The notes beneath the pieces are model-generated. The model did no database searches. It was not told where the DNA came from and saw only the letters and a program-made list of their open reading frames with translations. A stretch of DNA of 64,000 nt from JAXHUH01 sp034211175 (lineage in GTDB: Bacteria > Actinomycetota > Acidimicrobiia > Acidimicrobiales > CAIXPF01): the NCBI GenBank assembly GCA_034211175.1, contig JAXHUH010000137.1:1-64000 (forward strand), in the 5' to 3' direction. Positions 43,986 through 53,841 of the stretch are shown here, in pieces (position 1 is the stretch's first letter; every line of letters begins with the position of its first letter). Both the position numbers and the translations under genes were made by a program.

Positions 43986-43989
<4 letters not shown>
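43075..43989 (-). CDS. HAD-superfamily phosphatase-like hydrolase
   Basis: 304 residues. Motif I is AYFDNDGTLWCEKPEY (nucleophile Asp then Asp two residues on), motif II the Thr of VGIVTGGGTEF, motif III Lys in GPAKIANIQ, and motif IV AAGNSAGDREMLEWA. The cap between motifs I and II is helical and about 110 residues long. It is a phosphoserine-phosphatase-like HAD of unknown substrate. Its ATG overlaps the stop of the methyltransferase-FGE gene by 4 nt (ATGA); related HAD proteins recur beside sulfatase/FGE loci, but the link is not understood. Confidence 0.85.
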
Positions 43990-46316
<2,327 letters not shown>

Positions 46317-46320
46317 GGCC

Positions 46321-47820
46321 TCATGCGCTCGGGACGCCCGCCTGGAGCTTGGCGAGGACCTGCTCGACGTTGAACGACGCCGGCGCCTGCCGAGCGGGGA
46401 ACTCGGCGAGCGACTGGATCATCCGGGCCACGTACGCCTGGGCCGGGATCAGCAGGAAGGCGTGCTCCAGCAGCCAGTCGTAGTAGGTGTTCGACGTGAT
46501 GTCGGCCCGTTCGTACGGATCGGTGCGGAGGTTGAAGATCTTCGGGATCCGCAACTCGGTGAACGGCTCGGACCAGACCTGCATCGTGCCCGCGGCGCGC
46601 TGCTCGAGGAACACGATCTTCCAGTTGTCGAAGCGCAACGCGGTCAGGTCGCCGTCGTCGGAGACGTAGAAGAAGTGGCGGCGGGGGCTCTCGGCCGCCT
46701 CGCCGGTGAGGTAGGCCAGCTGGTCGTGGCCGTCGAGGTGGACCTTGTAGGTGGTGCCGTGCAGGTCGGTGCCGTCGCGCAGCTGCGGCGTGATGTCCTC
46801 GTTGCCGGCCGCGGCGAGCAGTGTCGGGAACCAGTCGCTGTGGCTGACGATCCCGTTGAGCACCGTCCCCGCGGGGATGCGGCCGGGCCAGCGGACCATC
46901 GCCGGGACCCGGTAGGCGCCCTCCCAGTTCGTGTTCTTCTCACCCCGGAAGGGCGTCATCCCCGCATCGGGCCAGCTGTTCATGTGGGGCCCGTTGTCGG
47001 TGGAGTACATCACGATCGTGTTGTCCGCGATGCCGAGATCGTCGAGCAGGTTCAGCAGATCGCCGACGATGTCGTCGTGGTAGCACATCGTGTCGTGGTA
47101 CTCGGACTGCCACCGCCCGGCGCGGCCCACGTCCTCGGGCCGGGTGTGGGTGCGGAAGTGCATGTGGGTCGAGTTGAACCACACGAAGAACGGGGTGTCG
47201 GCCTCGTGCTGGCGGCGGATGAAGTCCGCGGCGGCATCGCGGAACTCCTCGTCGCAGGTCTCCATGCGCTTCTTGGTCAGCGGGCCGGTGTCCTCGATCT
47301 TCTGGTCACCGCCCGACAGCGCCCATGACCGGATGACACCGCGGGGGCCGAAGCGCTCGCGGAAGTCGGGGAACTCCTCCGGCGTCGGGTAGTCGGCGTG
47401 CTCGGGCTCCTCCTCGGCGTTGAGGTGGTAGAGGTTGCCGAAGAACTCGTCGAACCCGTGGGCCGTGGGAAGGAACTCGTCGCGGTCGCCGAAGTGGTTC
47501 TTGCCGAACTGGCCGGTGGCGTAGCCCTGCGCCTTGAGCGCGGTGGCGATCGTCGGGTCCTCGGCCTGCAGGCCGATGGGTGCACCGGGCATGCCGACCT
47601 TGGAGAGGCCGGTGCGATACGGGTTCTGGCCCGTGATGAACGCGGCGCGGCCCGCGGTGCAGCTCTGCTCGCCGTAGTAGTCGGTGAAGCGCACACCCTC
47701 GGTGGCGATCCGGTCGATGTTCGGGGTCCGGTACCCCATCAACCCGTCGCTGTAGCAGCTCAGGTTGGAGATCCCGATGTCGTCGCCCCAGATGACGAGG
47801 ATGTTCGGCTGCTCCGGCAT
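46321..47820 (-). CDS. Arylsulfatase-family sulfatase (formylglycine type)
   Basis: 499-residue sulfatase: N-terminal metal motif ILVIWGDDIG, the formylglycine site CTAGR with Cys54, FGKNHFGD, a second metal site MYSTDNGPH, and FRGEKNTNWEGAYRVPAMVRWPG. Cys54 would be oxidised to formylglycine by the FGE encoded next. No signal peptide is visible from the well-supported ATG 47820 (GGGGAG upstream), suggesting a cytoplasmic enzyme or export by other means. It hydrolyses sulfate esters; substrate unknown. First gene of an operon with methyltransferase-FGE, HAD hydrolase and a small lipoprotein. Confidence 0.93.
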   Translation of the reverse strand: MPEQPNILVIWGDDIGISNLSCYSDGLMGYRTPNIDRIATEGVRFTDYYGEQSCTAGRAAFITGQNPYRTGLSKVGMPGAPIGLQAEDPTIATALKAQGYATGQFGKNHFGDRDEFLPTAHGFDEFFGNLYHLNAEEEPEHADYPTPEEFPDFRERFGPRGVIRSWALSGGDQKIEDTGPLTKKRMETCDEEFRDAAADFIRRQHEADTPFFVWFNSTHMHFRTHTRPEDVGRAGRWQSEYHDTMCYHDDIVGDLLNLLDDLGIADNTIVMYSTDNGPHMNSWPDAGMTPFRGEKNTNWEGAYRVPAMVRWPGRIPAGTVLNGIVSHSDWFPTLLAAAGNEDITPQLRDGTDLHGTTYKVHLDGHDQLAYLTGEAAESPRRHFFYVSDDGDLTALRFDNWKIVFLEQRAAGTMQVWSEPFTELRIPKIFNLRTDPYERADITSNTYYDWLLEHAFLLIPAQAYVARMIQSLAEFPARQAPASFNVEQVLAKLQAGVPSA

Positions 47821-48005
47821 GTCGAGCTCCCCCTGCGGTGTCGTGGCTCGCGGGCCTGCCGGGCCGGTGGCACGCCGCGGTCGGCGCGACACGACGAACG
47901 GCCGCGGTCGGTCCCGAGACAGTGTTCGTCGCGACGCCGTGGTGTCGTCACCCCGCCGGGGTGATGGCGACGTGCGGGTCCGGGCGGAACGGGCCCGCGC
48001 CGTGC

Positions 48006-48449
48006 TCAGCCGGCCGCGCGGGCTTCGTGCGATCCGGGCTCGGTGGCCCCGTCCGGCGACGGCCGCCACAGGGGACAGCCGAGCACGGCGTTGGCGAGGT
48101 CGCCGGCGGGATCGCCCCGTTCGAACAGCGGCAGGTAGCCGCCGCGGGGCCCCGACCGGCCCGAGCGGCGCCGGACGGCGTCGACGATCACTGCGCCGAG
48201 GAGCTTGAACAGGATCACGACCATGAGCCCGGTCAGGAAGCCGCTGGTCGACTCGCCGACGAGCACGGCGGCGCCGAGCGCTCCGAGTGCACCGAGTGCG
48301 ACGGCGGCGACGAACCACGCGAGGGCCGCCGATCCCAACCGTCGGCCGGTGGCCCGCACCAGGGCCGGAACGGTGATCAGCGCCGCGGTGAGCGTCACGA
48401 GAACACCTGCGGCGGCGCCGGCGAGCACGGTCTCCTGCCACGAGGTCAC
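48006..48449 (-). CDS. Small membrane protein, function unknown
   Basis: 147 residues from GTG 48449 with three hydrophobic segments: ETVLAGAAAGVLVTLTAALITVPALV, AALAWFVAAVALGALGALGAAVLVG, and GFLTGLMVVILFKLLGAVIVDAV. A hydrophilic C-terminal tail rich in Arg/Gly/Pro follows. No family recognised. It is divergent from the LigD-like polymerase gene with 96 bp between, and separated from the sulfatase operon by 185 bp, in which I see no gene. Confidence 0.6.
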   Translation of the reverse strand: MTSWQETVLAGAAAGVLVTLTAALITVPALVRATGRRLGSAALAWFVAAVALGALGALGAAVLVGESTSGFLTGLMVVILFKLLGAVIVDAVRRRSGRSGPRGGYLPLFERGDPAGDLANAVLGCPLWRPSPDGATEPGSHEARAAG

Positions 48450-48545
48450 ACCGCCGAGGGTAACGAACCGTGCCGAACCGCACGGATCCCAGCGCCCGTT
48501 CTCCTCGACCGGCCGCCACGGGCCGCGGCGGGTACGGTCACCGCG

Positions 48546-49559
48546 GTGGCGAAGGCGCCGGCGATCGAGATCGAGGTGGGCGGACGCACCGTCCGGGTGT
48601 CGAACCCCGACCGCGTCTACTTCCCGGAGACCGGGGCGACGAAGCTCGACCTGGTCGAGTACTACCTGGCGGTCGGGCCCGGCATCGTCAACGCGCTGCG
48701 CGACCGACCGTGCATGCTCCACCGCTTCCCGAAGGGCCTCAGCGGCGACAAGGTCCACCAGAAACGGGTGCCGAACGGGGCGCCGCCGTGGCTACGGACC
48801 GTGCGGCTCCACTTCCCCCGCTACGGCCAGCACGCCGACGAGCTGTGCGTGGCCGAGCTGGCGGAGGTGATCTGGGCCGTCCAGATGTCGACGGTCGAGT
48901 TCCACCCGTGGAACTCGCGACGGGCCGACACCGAGAGGCCCGACGAGTGGCGCATCGACCTCGACCCGATGCCCGACTGCCCGTTCGAGCGGGTCCGTCG
49001 GGTCGCCCACGTCGCCCGGGAGGTGCTCGACGAGCTCGGCGCGGTCGGCTGGCCGAAGACGTCCGGCGGCCGTGGGCTCCACGTCTACGTGCGGATCGAG
49101 CCCGACCACGGCTTCGGCGACGTCCGCCGCGCCGCCCTCGCGTTCGCCCGGGAGGTCGAGCGCCGGGCCCCCGATCTGGTCACGACCGCGTGGTGGCGCA
49201 AGGACCGGGACCCGGCGGCGCTGTTCGTGGACTACAACCAGAACGCGCGCGACCACACGATGGCCGCCGCCTACTCGGTGCGGGGCACCCCGCGGGCGAC
49301 CGTCTCGACCCCGATCACCTGGGACGAGATCGACACCGCGGAGCCGGACGACCTCACGATGGCCACGGTGCCCGCCCGGTTCGCCGAGCTCGGTGACCTC
49401 CACGCCGGCATCGACGACGCGGTCTTCGTCATCGACGAGCTCCTCGAGTGGGCGGCGCGCGACGAGCGCGACGGCGAGCACGTGCCCGACGACCCCGACG
49501 ATCGGGCCCCGGACGGCACCGGCCCCGGCGGTCGCGACCCGGGCGCCCCGCTCGCCTGA
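48546..49559 (+). CDS. Stand-alone LigD-type polymerase/primase domain protein
   Basis: 337 residues of the archaeo-eukaryotic-primase-like polymerase domain of LigD (PolDom). Motif I is the DLDP of WRIDLDPMPDCPF, motif II SGGRGLHVYVRI (Ser/His nucleotide binding), and motif III surrounds LFVDYNQNARDHTMAAAYSVRG. In bacterial NHEJ this domain fills gaps with ribonucleotides together with Ku and an ATP-dependent ligase; neither is encoded here. Many actinobacteria carry several stand-alone copies with roles in repair. The Asp/Gly/Pro-rich last 35 residues are unconserved. GTG 48546 is used; the ribosome-binding site is weak. Confidence 0.9.
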   Translation: MAKAPAIEIEVGGRTVRVSNPDRVYFPETGATKLDLVEYYLAVGPGIVNALRDRPCMLHRFPKGLSGDKVHQKRVPNGAPPWLRTVRLHFPRYGQHADELCVAELAEVIWAVQMSTVEFHPWNSRRADTERPDEWRIDLDPMPDCPFERVRRVAHVAREVLDELGAVGWPKTSGGRGLHVYVRIEPDHGFGDVRRAALAFAREVERRAPDLVTTAWWRKDRDPAALFVDYNQNARDHTMAAAYSVRGTPRATVSTPITWDEIDTAEPDDLTMATVPARFAELGDLHAGIDDAVFVIDELLEWAARDERDGEHVPDDPDDRAPDGTGPGGRDPGAPLA

Positions 49560-49706
49560 CCGGCCGTACCCACCTGCGGGTCCGTTCCTGAACCGTGGGT
49601 GCGCGTCCGTGGGGAATCCGTGCCTCGCCGGCCCGGCCGGGCCGCGGCCGCCGGCACCATGCGATCGATGGAAGCTCGCGGGCACGGCGCCGACAGGAGG
49701 CCACGG

Positions 49707-50489
49707 ATGAGCATGGTGGACGTGCACGACGTGCTCCTCGTGGAGGACGACGATCTCGATGCGGAGCTGATCGGGCTCAGCCTGCGACGTTCGCCGCTCG
49801 CCAGCGCCCGCATCCGGCGGGCCCGGTCCCTCGCCGCCGCCCGCGACTCGCTCGCCGAGCGCCCCACCGACGTCGTGCTCCTCGATCTCGGGCTCCCCGA
49901 CACCGAGGGCACCGGTGCCGTCGATGCCATCGGCCGGGTCGCGGGGAACGCCGCCGTGGTCGTCGTGACCGGCAGCGGCGACGATGCCACTGCGCTCACG
50001 TGCCTGGCCGCCGGCGCCGACGACTTCCTGCCCAAGGCCGACGTGCTCTCCGAGCTCGGCGGCCGCAGCATCGCCCGAGCGGTCACCCACAGCGCGGCGC
50101 GCGCCTTCGCCCGCTCGGCCCGGCTGTCCGCGGCCTCGGGCGAGATGACCCTCACGAACCCCGACGACCAGGCCGCGCTCGCCCACGCCATCGAGCTCTA
50201 CGACGAGTTGTTCGACGCGGTGGACGTCGACGGGCGGGTCGACCGCACCCGGGTGCGCCCCGTGGCGTCCCATCTCGTGTCCGACCTGCGTCGGTGGGGC
50301 TGGGGCACCCGCCACGTGGTCGACCTCCACCTGCGGGTGTGCGCCGCCCATCGAGCCACCGACGGGGACACGGCGACGGAGATGTTCGCCCGCACCCGTC
50401 CGCTGGTGCTGCTCCTGCTGGGCGAGCTGCTCGAGAGCTACCGAGCGACCGCCGCAGAGCCCGCCGAGCCCGCCGAACCCGCCGACTGA
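49707..50489 (+). CDS. Response regulator with uncharacterised helical output domain
   Basis: 260 residues. The receiver domain (about 6-125) has the acidic pocket VEDDD, the phospho-acceptor Asp60 in VVLLDLGLPD, the conserved Thr in VVTGS and Lys110 in FLPKAD. The rest (about 135-245) is helical, with no HTH, GGDEF or PP2C motif: ELYDELFDAVDVDGRVDRTRVRPVASHLVSDLRRWGWGTRHVVDLHLRVCAAHRA. The C-terminus is an EPAEPAEPAD repeat. GGAGGCCACGG precedes the ATG. It lies just upstream of the MEDS-STAS/MEDS-ATPase pair, so it may feed that switch; the cognate kinase is not adjacent. Confidence 0.85.
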   Translation: MSMVDVHDVLLVEDDDLDAELIGLSLRRSPLASARIRRARSLAAARDSLAERPTDVVLLDLGLPDTEGTGAVDAIGRVAGNAAVVVVTGSGDDATALTCLAAGADDFLPKADVLSELGGRSIARAVTHSAARAFARSARLSAASGEMTLTNPDDQAALAHAIELYDELFDAVDVDGRVDRTRVRPVASHLVSDLRRWGWGTRHVVDLHLRVCAAHRATDGDTATEMFARTRPLVLLLLGELLESYRATAAEPAEPAEPAD

Positions 50490-50577
50490 GGAGCTGATCG
50501 ACGACCACCGTGTGACGCGGTGGTTGATCCACGCAACGTGGCCGCACGATGGCGGGTTGCGTCGGTAACGTCGCCTC

Positions 50578-51408
50578 GTGCGCATCGTCGGGGTGGCCGG
50601 GAGCGGGCGTGGGCTCGGTGCCCACGACCACCTCTGCTGGATCTACGACCACGCGGACGAGCTCTTCACGACCGCGGTGGAGTTCCTCGCCGACGGCGTC
50701 GCGCAGGGCCAGCGGGTCGGCTATCTCGGCCACCTCGGCCGGGAGCGGATGACCGCCGAGCTGGGCCGCCTCACCGCCGACCATCCCGGCGATCGCCCGG
50801 CCTTCGCGCAGGACCTGTCCGACTGGTATCGATCGGACGGGATCATCAGCCCGGGCGACCAGATCGACACGTACGCGGTGGCGATGGCCGACGCCATCCG
50901 GAGCGGCTACACCGGCCTCCGCGTCGTTGCGGACTGCACCGACCTCGTTGGCACGAGTGCCGGGCGCGAGGCCTTCGCCCGCTACGAGCACCTGATCGAC
51001 CGTCGGATGACCTCCACGCCGTTGTCGGGGATGTGCGCCTATGACCGGGCGACGCTCGGCGAGCGCGCGGCGGACGAGCTGGCGTGCCTCCACCCGGTGT
51101 CCAACCGGCCCGACACGTTCGGCGTGTTCGCGATCGACCAGGAAACGGTCGGACTGCGGGGCGAGCTCGACGGTGCGGTTCGTCCCCAGCTCGTGCGGGC
51201 CCTCACCCGGGTGAGCTTCCCCCACGGCACCGTCGTCGTCGACGCCACCGAGGCCAGGTTCCTCGACCAGCACGCGCTCGGCGCACTCGCCGGCGTCGCG
51301 CGCCACCGGGGCCGGCCGGTGGTCCTGCGGACGTCGTCCCCCGCGCACGTACGGCTCACCCGGATCCTCGGGATCACCGACCTCGTCCGGGTCGAGCTCG
51401 TCGCGTGA
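50578..51408 (+). CDS. MEDS-STAS sensor/anti-sigma-antagonist fusion
   Basis: 276 residues. Residues about 12-165 form a MEDS (DcmR-sensory-like) domain: GAHDHLCWIYDHADELFTTAVEFLADGVAQGQRVGYLG, VVADCTDLV, YEHLIDRRM, LSGMCAYDRATLG. Residues about 185-275 are a STAS domain (LRGELDGAVRPQLVRAL, TVVVDATEARFLDQHALGALAGVA) of anti-sigma-factor antagonist type. The usual phospho-Ser position reads FLDQHAL, with no obvious Ser, so control may come from the MEDS part. The stop overlaps the next gene (GTGA), which encodes the matching ATPase. GTG start, weak RBS. Confidence 0.87.
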   Translation: MRIVGVAGSGRGLGAHDHLCWIYDHADELFTTAVEFLADGVAQGQRVGYLGHLGRERMTAELGRLTADHPGDRPAFAQDLSDWYRSDGIISPGDQIDTYAVAMADAIRSGYTGLRVVADCTDLVGTSAGREAFARYEHLIDRRMTSTPLSGMCAYDRATLGERAADELACLHPVSNRPDTFGVFAIDQETVGLRGELDGAVRPQLVRALTRVSFPHGTVVVDATEARFLDQHALGALAGVARHRGRPVVLRTSSPAHVRLTRILGITDLVRVELVA

Positions 51409-52370
51409 GGAGCAGCGCAGGAGCGGGCCACGCCGGGTACGTCCACGAGCACGCCATCTACGACACCGACGACGAGCTCGTCGACATCGTCGTCCCGTTC
51501 CTCCGCGACGGCATCGCCGCCGGGGAGCCGACGATCGTCGGGGGCAGCGCACGCACCGTCCGCCTCATCCGCCGGGCGGTGGGCGACCTCGCCGTGCAGT
51601 TCGTCCCCCGCGGTGACCCGCGAGAACGGCGGCCGGGGCCGACGCTTCGCGCCTACCACTCGATCTTCACCGACCTGGTCGCAGCCGGGGCGACACGCGT
51701 CCGTGTGGTCGGCGACGTGCCCCACCCCGGCGTCGGGGCCGACTGGCACGGCTGGTTCCGCCACGAGGCCGCGGCGAACGTCGCCTTCGCGCCGTTGCCC
51801 GTGTGGGGCATCTGCCACTACGACACGCGCATCACACCCGCCGCCGTGCTCGACGACGTGCGCTGCACGCATCCGTTCGCCGCCGACCGCACCGGCGGCC
51901 ACAACCCCGAGCCCGGGTTCGTCGAACCGGGAGCGTTCGTCGCCGGCCACCCCCTGCGCCGGGCACCGTCGCTGCGGGCGAGCGACCCGGACCACGAGCT
52001 GGAGGACCCGTCCCCGGCGGAGCTGCGCGCCGCCGTCCGTCGAATGGCCGACGATGTGCTGGCACGCGGGGCGATCGACGATCTGCCGCTGGCCGCGACC
52101 GAGATCCTCGCGAACGCGCTCGAGCACGGGCGGTCGCCGACGGTCGCACGGCTCTGGGTCGGTAGCAACGACGTCGTCGTCGGCGTCGCCGACGCAGGAC
52201 CGGGCCCGTCCGACCCGCTCGCCGGGCTCGTGCCACCGCCGCCCGGGAGGCCCGGCGGTCGGGGGCTGTGGATCGCCCACCAGCTCTGCACCGACGTGCG
52301 GTTCACCGACCGTCCGGGGTTCGAGGTCCAGCTCCGCATGAGCGCCAACGGGCTCCCCATCGGCGGCTGA
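51405..52370 (+). CDS. MEDS-HATPase: anti-sigma-type serine kinase with sensor domain
   Basis: 321 residues. N-terminal MEDS domain, about 10-170 (GYVHEHAIYDTDDELVDIVVPFLRDGIAAGEPTIVGG, VVGDVPHPGVGADWHGWFRHEAAANVAFAPLPVWGICHYDTR). The C-terminal GHKL ATPase of RsbW/SpoIIAB type, about 215-315, has N-box AATEILANALEHG, G1 VGVADAGPGPSDP and G2 GGRGLWIAHQLC. It would phosphorylate or sequester STAS and sigma partners. The GTG start overlaps the stop of the MEDS-STAS gene by 4 nt. Together they look like a two-gene partner switch with a sensor on both proteins. Signal and sigma factor unknown. Confidence 0.87.
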   Translation: MRSSAGAGHAGYVHEHAIYDTDDELVDIVVPFLRDGIAAGEPTIVGGSARTVRLIRRAVGDLAVQFVPRGDPRERRPGPTLRAYHSIFTDLVAAGATRVRVVGDVPHPGVGADWHGWFRHEAAANVAFAPLPVWGICHYDTRITPAAVLDDVRCTHPFAADRTGGHNPEPGFVEPGAFVAGHPLRRAPSLRASDPDHELEDPSPAELRAAVRRMADDVLARGAIDDLPLAATEILANALEHGRSPTVARLWVGSNDVVVGVADAGPGPSDPLAGLVPPPPGRPGGRGLWIAHQLCTDVRFTDRPGFEVQLRMSANGLPIGG

Positions 52371-52386
52371 GACCTGGGGGCCCGCC

Positions 52387-52857
52387 TCACCCGGTCAGGT
52401 CGGTGAGCGGCGCGACGACGTCGGCCTCGTCGCCGAGCCCCTCGAACGCACGGGCGACGAGATCGGCCACGGTCGTTCCCGCGAGCTCGGCGCGCACCAC
52501 ATCGGCCACACGCCGGTCGACGTCGACCAGCGTCGCCTGGATGCCCCGCCCGACCGGGCACGCCGGGTTGGGCCCGTGGAGGCCGAGCACCGGGTCGTCG
52601 CCCTGGAGCAGCGACCACACCTCGGCGAGCGGCACCTGCGCCGCGTCGCGGCCGAGGCTCCAGCCCCCGCCCGCGCCCGGGCGCGACGCGACGAGACCGG
52701 CGGCCCGCAGCGGCCCGAGCACCTTGCGGATGTGCACGGCCGTCACCGCGGTGCTGGCCGCCAGCTCCTCGGAGCTCACCGGCCGGTCCCGCTCCGCGGC
52801 GAGGTAGGTGAGGACGTGGACCGCCACGGCGAACCGGGTGTTGGTCGATCGCGGCAC
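52387..52857 (-). CDS. Rrf2 family transcriptional regulator
   Basis: 156 residues from GTG 52857. Winged HTH: TRFAVAVHVLTYLAAERDRPVSSEELAASTAVTAVHIRKVLGPLRAAGLVASRPGAGGGWSLGRD is the Rrf2 pattern, with the central LxxAGLVxSxxGxxGG signature. Only one Cys (NPACPVG), not the three Cys that bind an iron-sulfur cluster in IscR/NsrR, so it belongs to the YwnA-like subgroup without a cluster. An ATG at 52914 is an alternative start. It is divergent from the quinone reductase-like gene, which it likely represses through the repeats at 52885-52938. Confidence 0.88.
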   Translation of the reverse strand: MPRSTNTRFAVAVHVLTYLAAERDRPVSSEELAASTAVTAVHIRKVLGPLRAAGLVASRPGAGGGWSLGRDAAQVPLAEVWSLLQGDDPVLGLHGPNPACPVGRGIQATLVDVDRRVADVVRAELAGTTVADLVARAFEGLGDEADVVAPLTDLTG

Positions 52858-52884
52858 CTCCCCATCGTGCCACCGACCCCTTGC

Positions 52885-52938
52885 CAACTGCAATCGACGC
52901 GAATACGGTTTCATTCGTCATCGACGTGATTGCGGTTG
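52885..52938. promoter_or_regulatory. Direct and inverted repeats in the Rrf2/quinone reductase divergent promoter
   Basis: ATCGACGYGAWT occurs at 52893-52904 and again at 52920-52931, 27 bp apart. Overlapping these, CAACTGCAATC (52885-52895) is inverted as GATTGCGGTTG (52928-52938) with 10 of 11 matches. CGAAT/ATTCG form a smaller inner dyad. The region is A/T-richer than its surroundings. Likely operator for the adjacent Rrf2 regulator. Confidence 0.55.
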
Positions 52939-52992
52939 TCCGGCTGCCCTTCGGCAAGCGGCGACGCAGCCCGAGCCCCCGAGGAGCACGCC

Positions 52993-53841
52993 ATGTCCAT
53001 TGCCGTCACCGGAGCATCCGGCCAGCTCGGCCGCCTCGTCGCCGTCGGCCTGCTCGACGCCGTCGACCCCTCCGAGGTCGTGCTGCTCACCCGCTCGCCC
53101 GACGCACTGGCCGATCTGGCCGAGCGGGGCGCGACCGTGCGCCACGCCGACTTCGACGACCCCGACGGCCTCGTCGACGCCTTCGCCGGTGTCGAGAGGA
53201 TGCTGCTCATCTCCACCGACATGGTGGGCTCGCGGCTCGACGGGCACCGCGCCGCCATCGCCGCCGCGGCGAAGGCCGGCGTCACCCACGTCGCCTACAC
53301 GTCGATCTCGCGCCCGGATCCGGCGAACCCCGCGGGCGTCGTTCCCGACCACGCCGCCACCGAGGAGGCGCTGCGCGACAGCGGCGTCGCATGGACGATG
53401 CTGCGCAACAACCTCTACGCCGACATGCAGCCCCAGACGATCGGCCAGGCGGCCGAGTCTGGTTCGTTCGTCACGAACACGGGCGACGGCGCCACGGCGT
53501 ACGTCACCCGGGCCGACTGCGCCGCGGCCGCAGTGGCCGTCCTCACCGGCAGCGGCCACGAGAACAAGGCGTACGAGATCTCCGGCCCCGAGGCCCTCAC
53601 CGCCACCGACGTCGCCGCGCTGGCGTCGGAGATCGCCGGTCGGCCCGTCGAGGTCGTGCTCGTCGACGACGAGGCCTACATCCAGGGCATGGTCGACTCC
53701 GGGCTGCCGAGGCCGATCGCCGGGCTGCTGGCGTCGTTCGGCACCGCCACCCGCGAGGGTTGGACGGGCGAGGTCAGCGACACGGTCGAGACGCTCACCG
53801 GCCGGGCACCGACCCCGCTGCGCGACGTCGTTCTCGGCTGA
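52993..53841 (+). CDS. NAD(P)H-binding NmrA/QOR2-like quinone oxidoreductase
   Basis: 282 residues. Atypical SDR: SIAVTGASGQLGRLVAVGLL at the N-terminus, VVLLTRSPDAL, MLLISTDMVGSRLDGHRAAIAAAAKAGVTHVAYTSISRPD, and WTMLRNNLYADM. This is the pattern of E. coli QorB (YtfG) and related azoreductase/quinone reductases using NADPH. GAGGAGC lies 6 nt before ATG 52993. The divergent partner is an Rrf2 regulator, a common arrangement for redox- or electrophile-responsive reductases. Its last 47 nt overlap the 3' end of the convergent MscS gene. Confidence 0.87.
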   Translation: MSIAVTGASGQLGRLVAVGLLDAVDPSEVVLLTRSPDALADLAERGATVRHADFDDPDGLVDAFAGVERMLLISTDMVGSRLDGHRAAIAAAAKAGVTHVAYTSISRPDPANPAGVVPDHAATEEALRDSGVAWTMLRNNLYADMQPQTIGQAAESGSFVTNTGDGATAYVTRADCAAAAVAVLTGSGHENKAYEISGPEALTATDVAALASEIAGRPVEVVLVDDEAYIQGMVDSGLPRPIAGLLASFGTATREGWTGEVSDTVETLTGRAPTPLRDVVLG

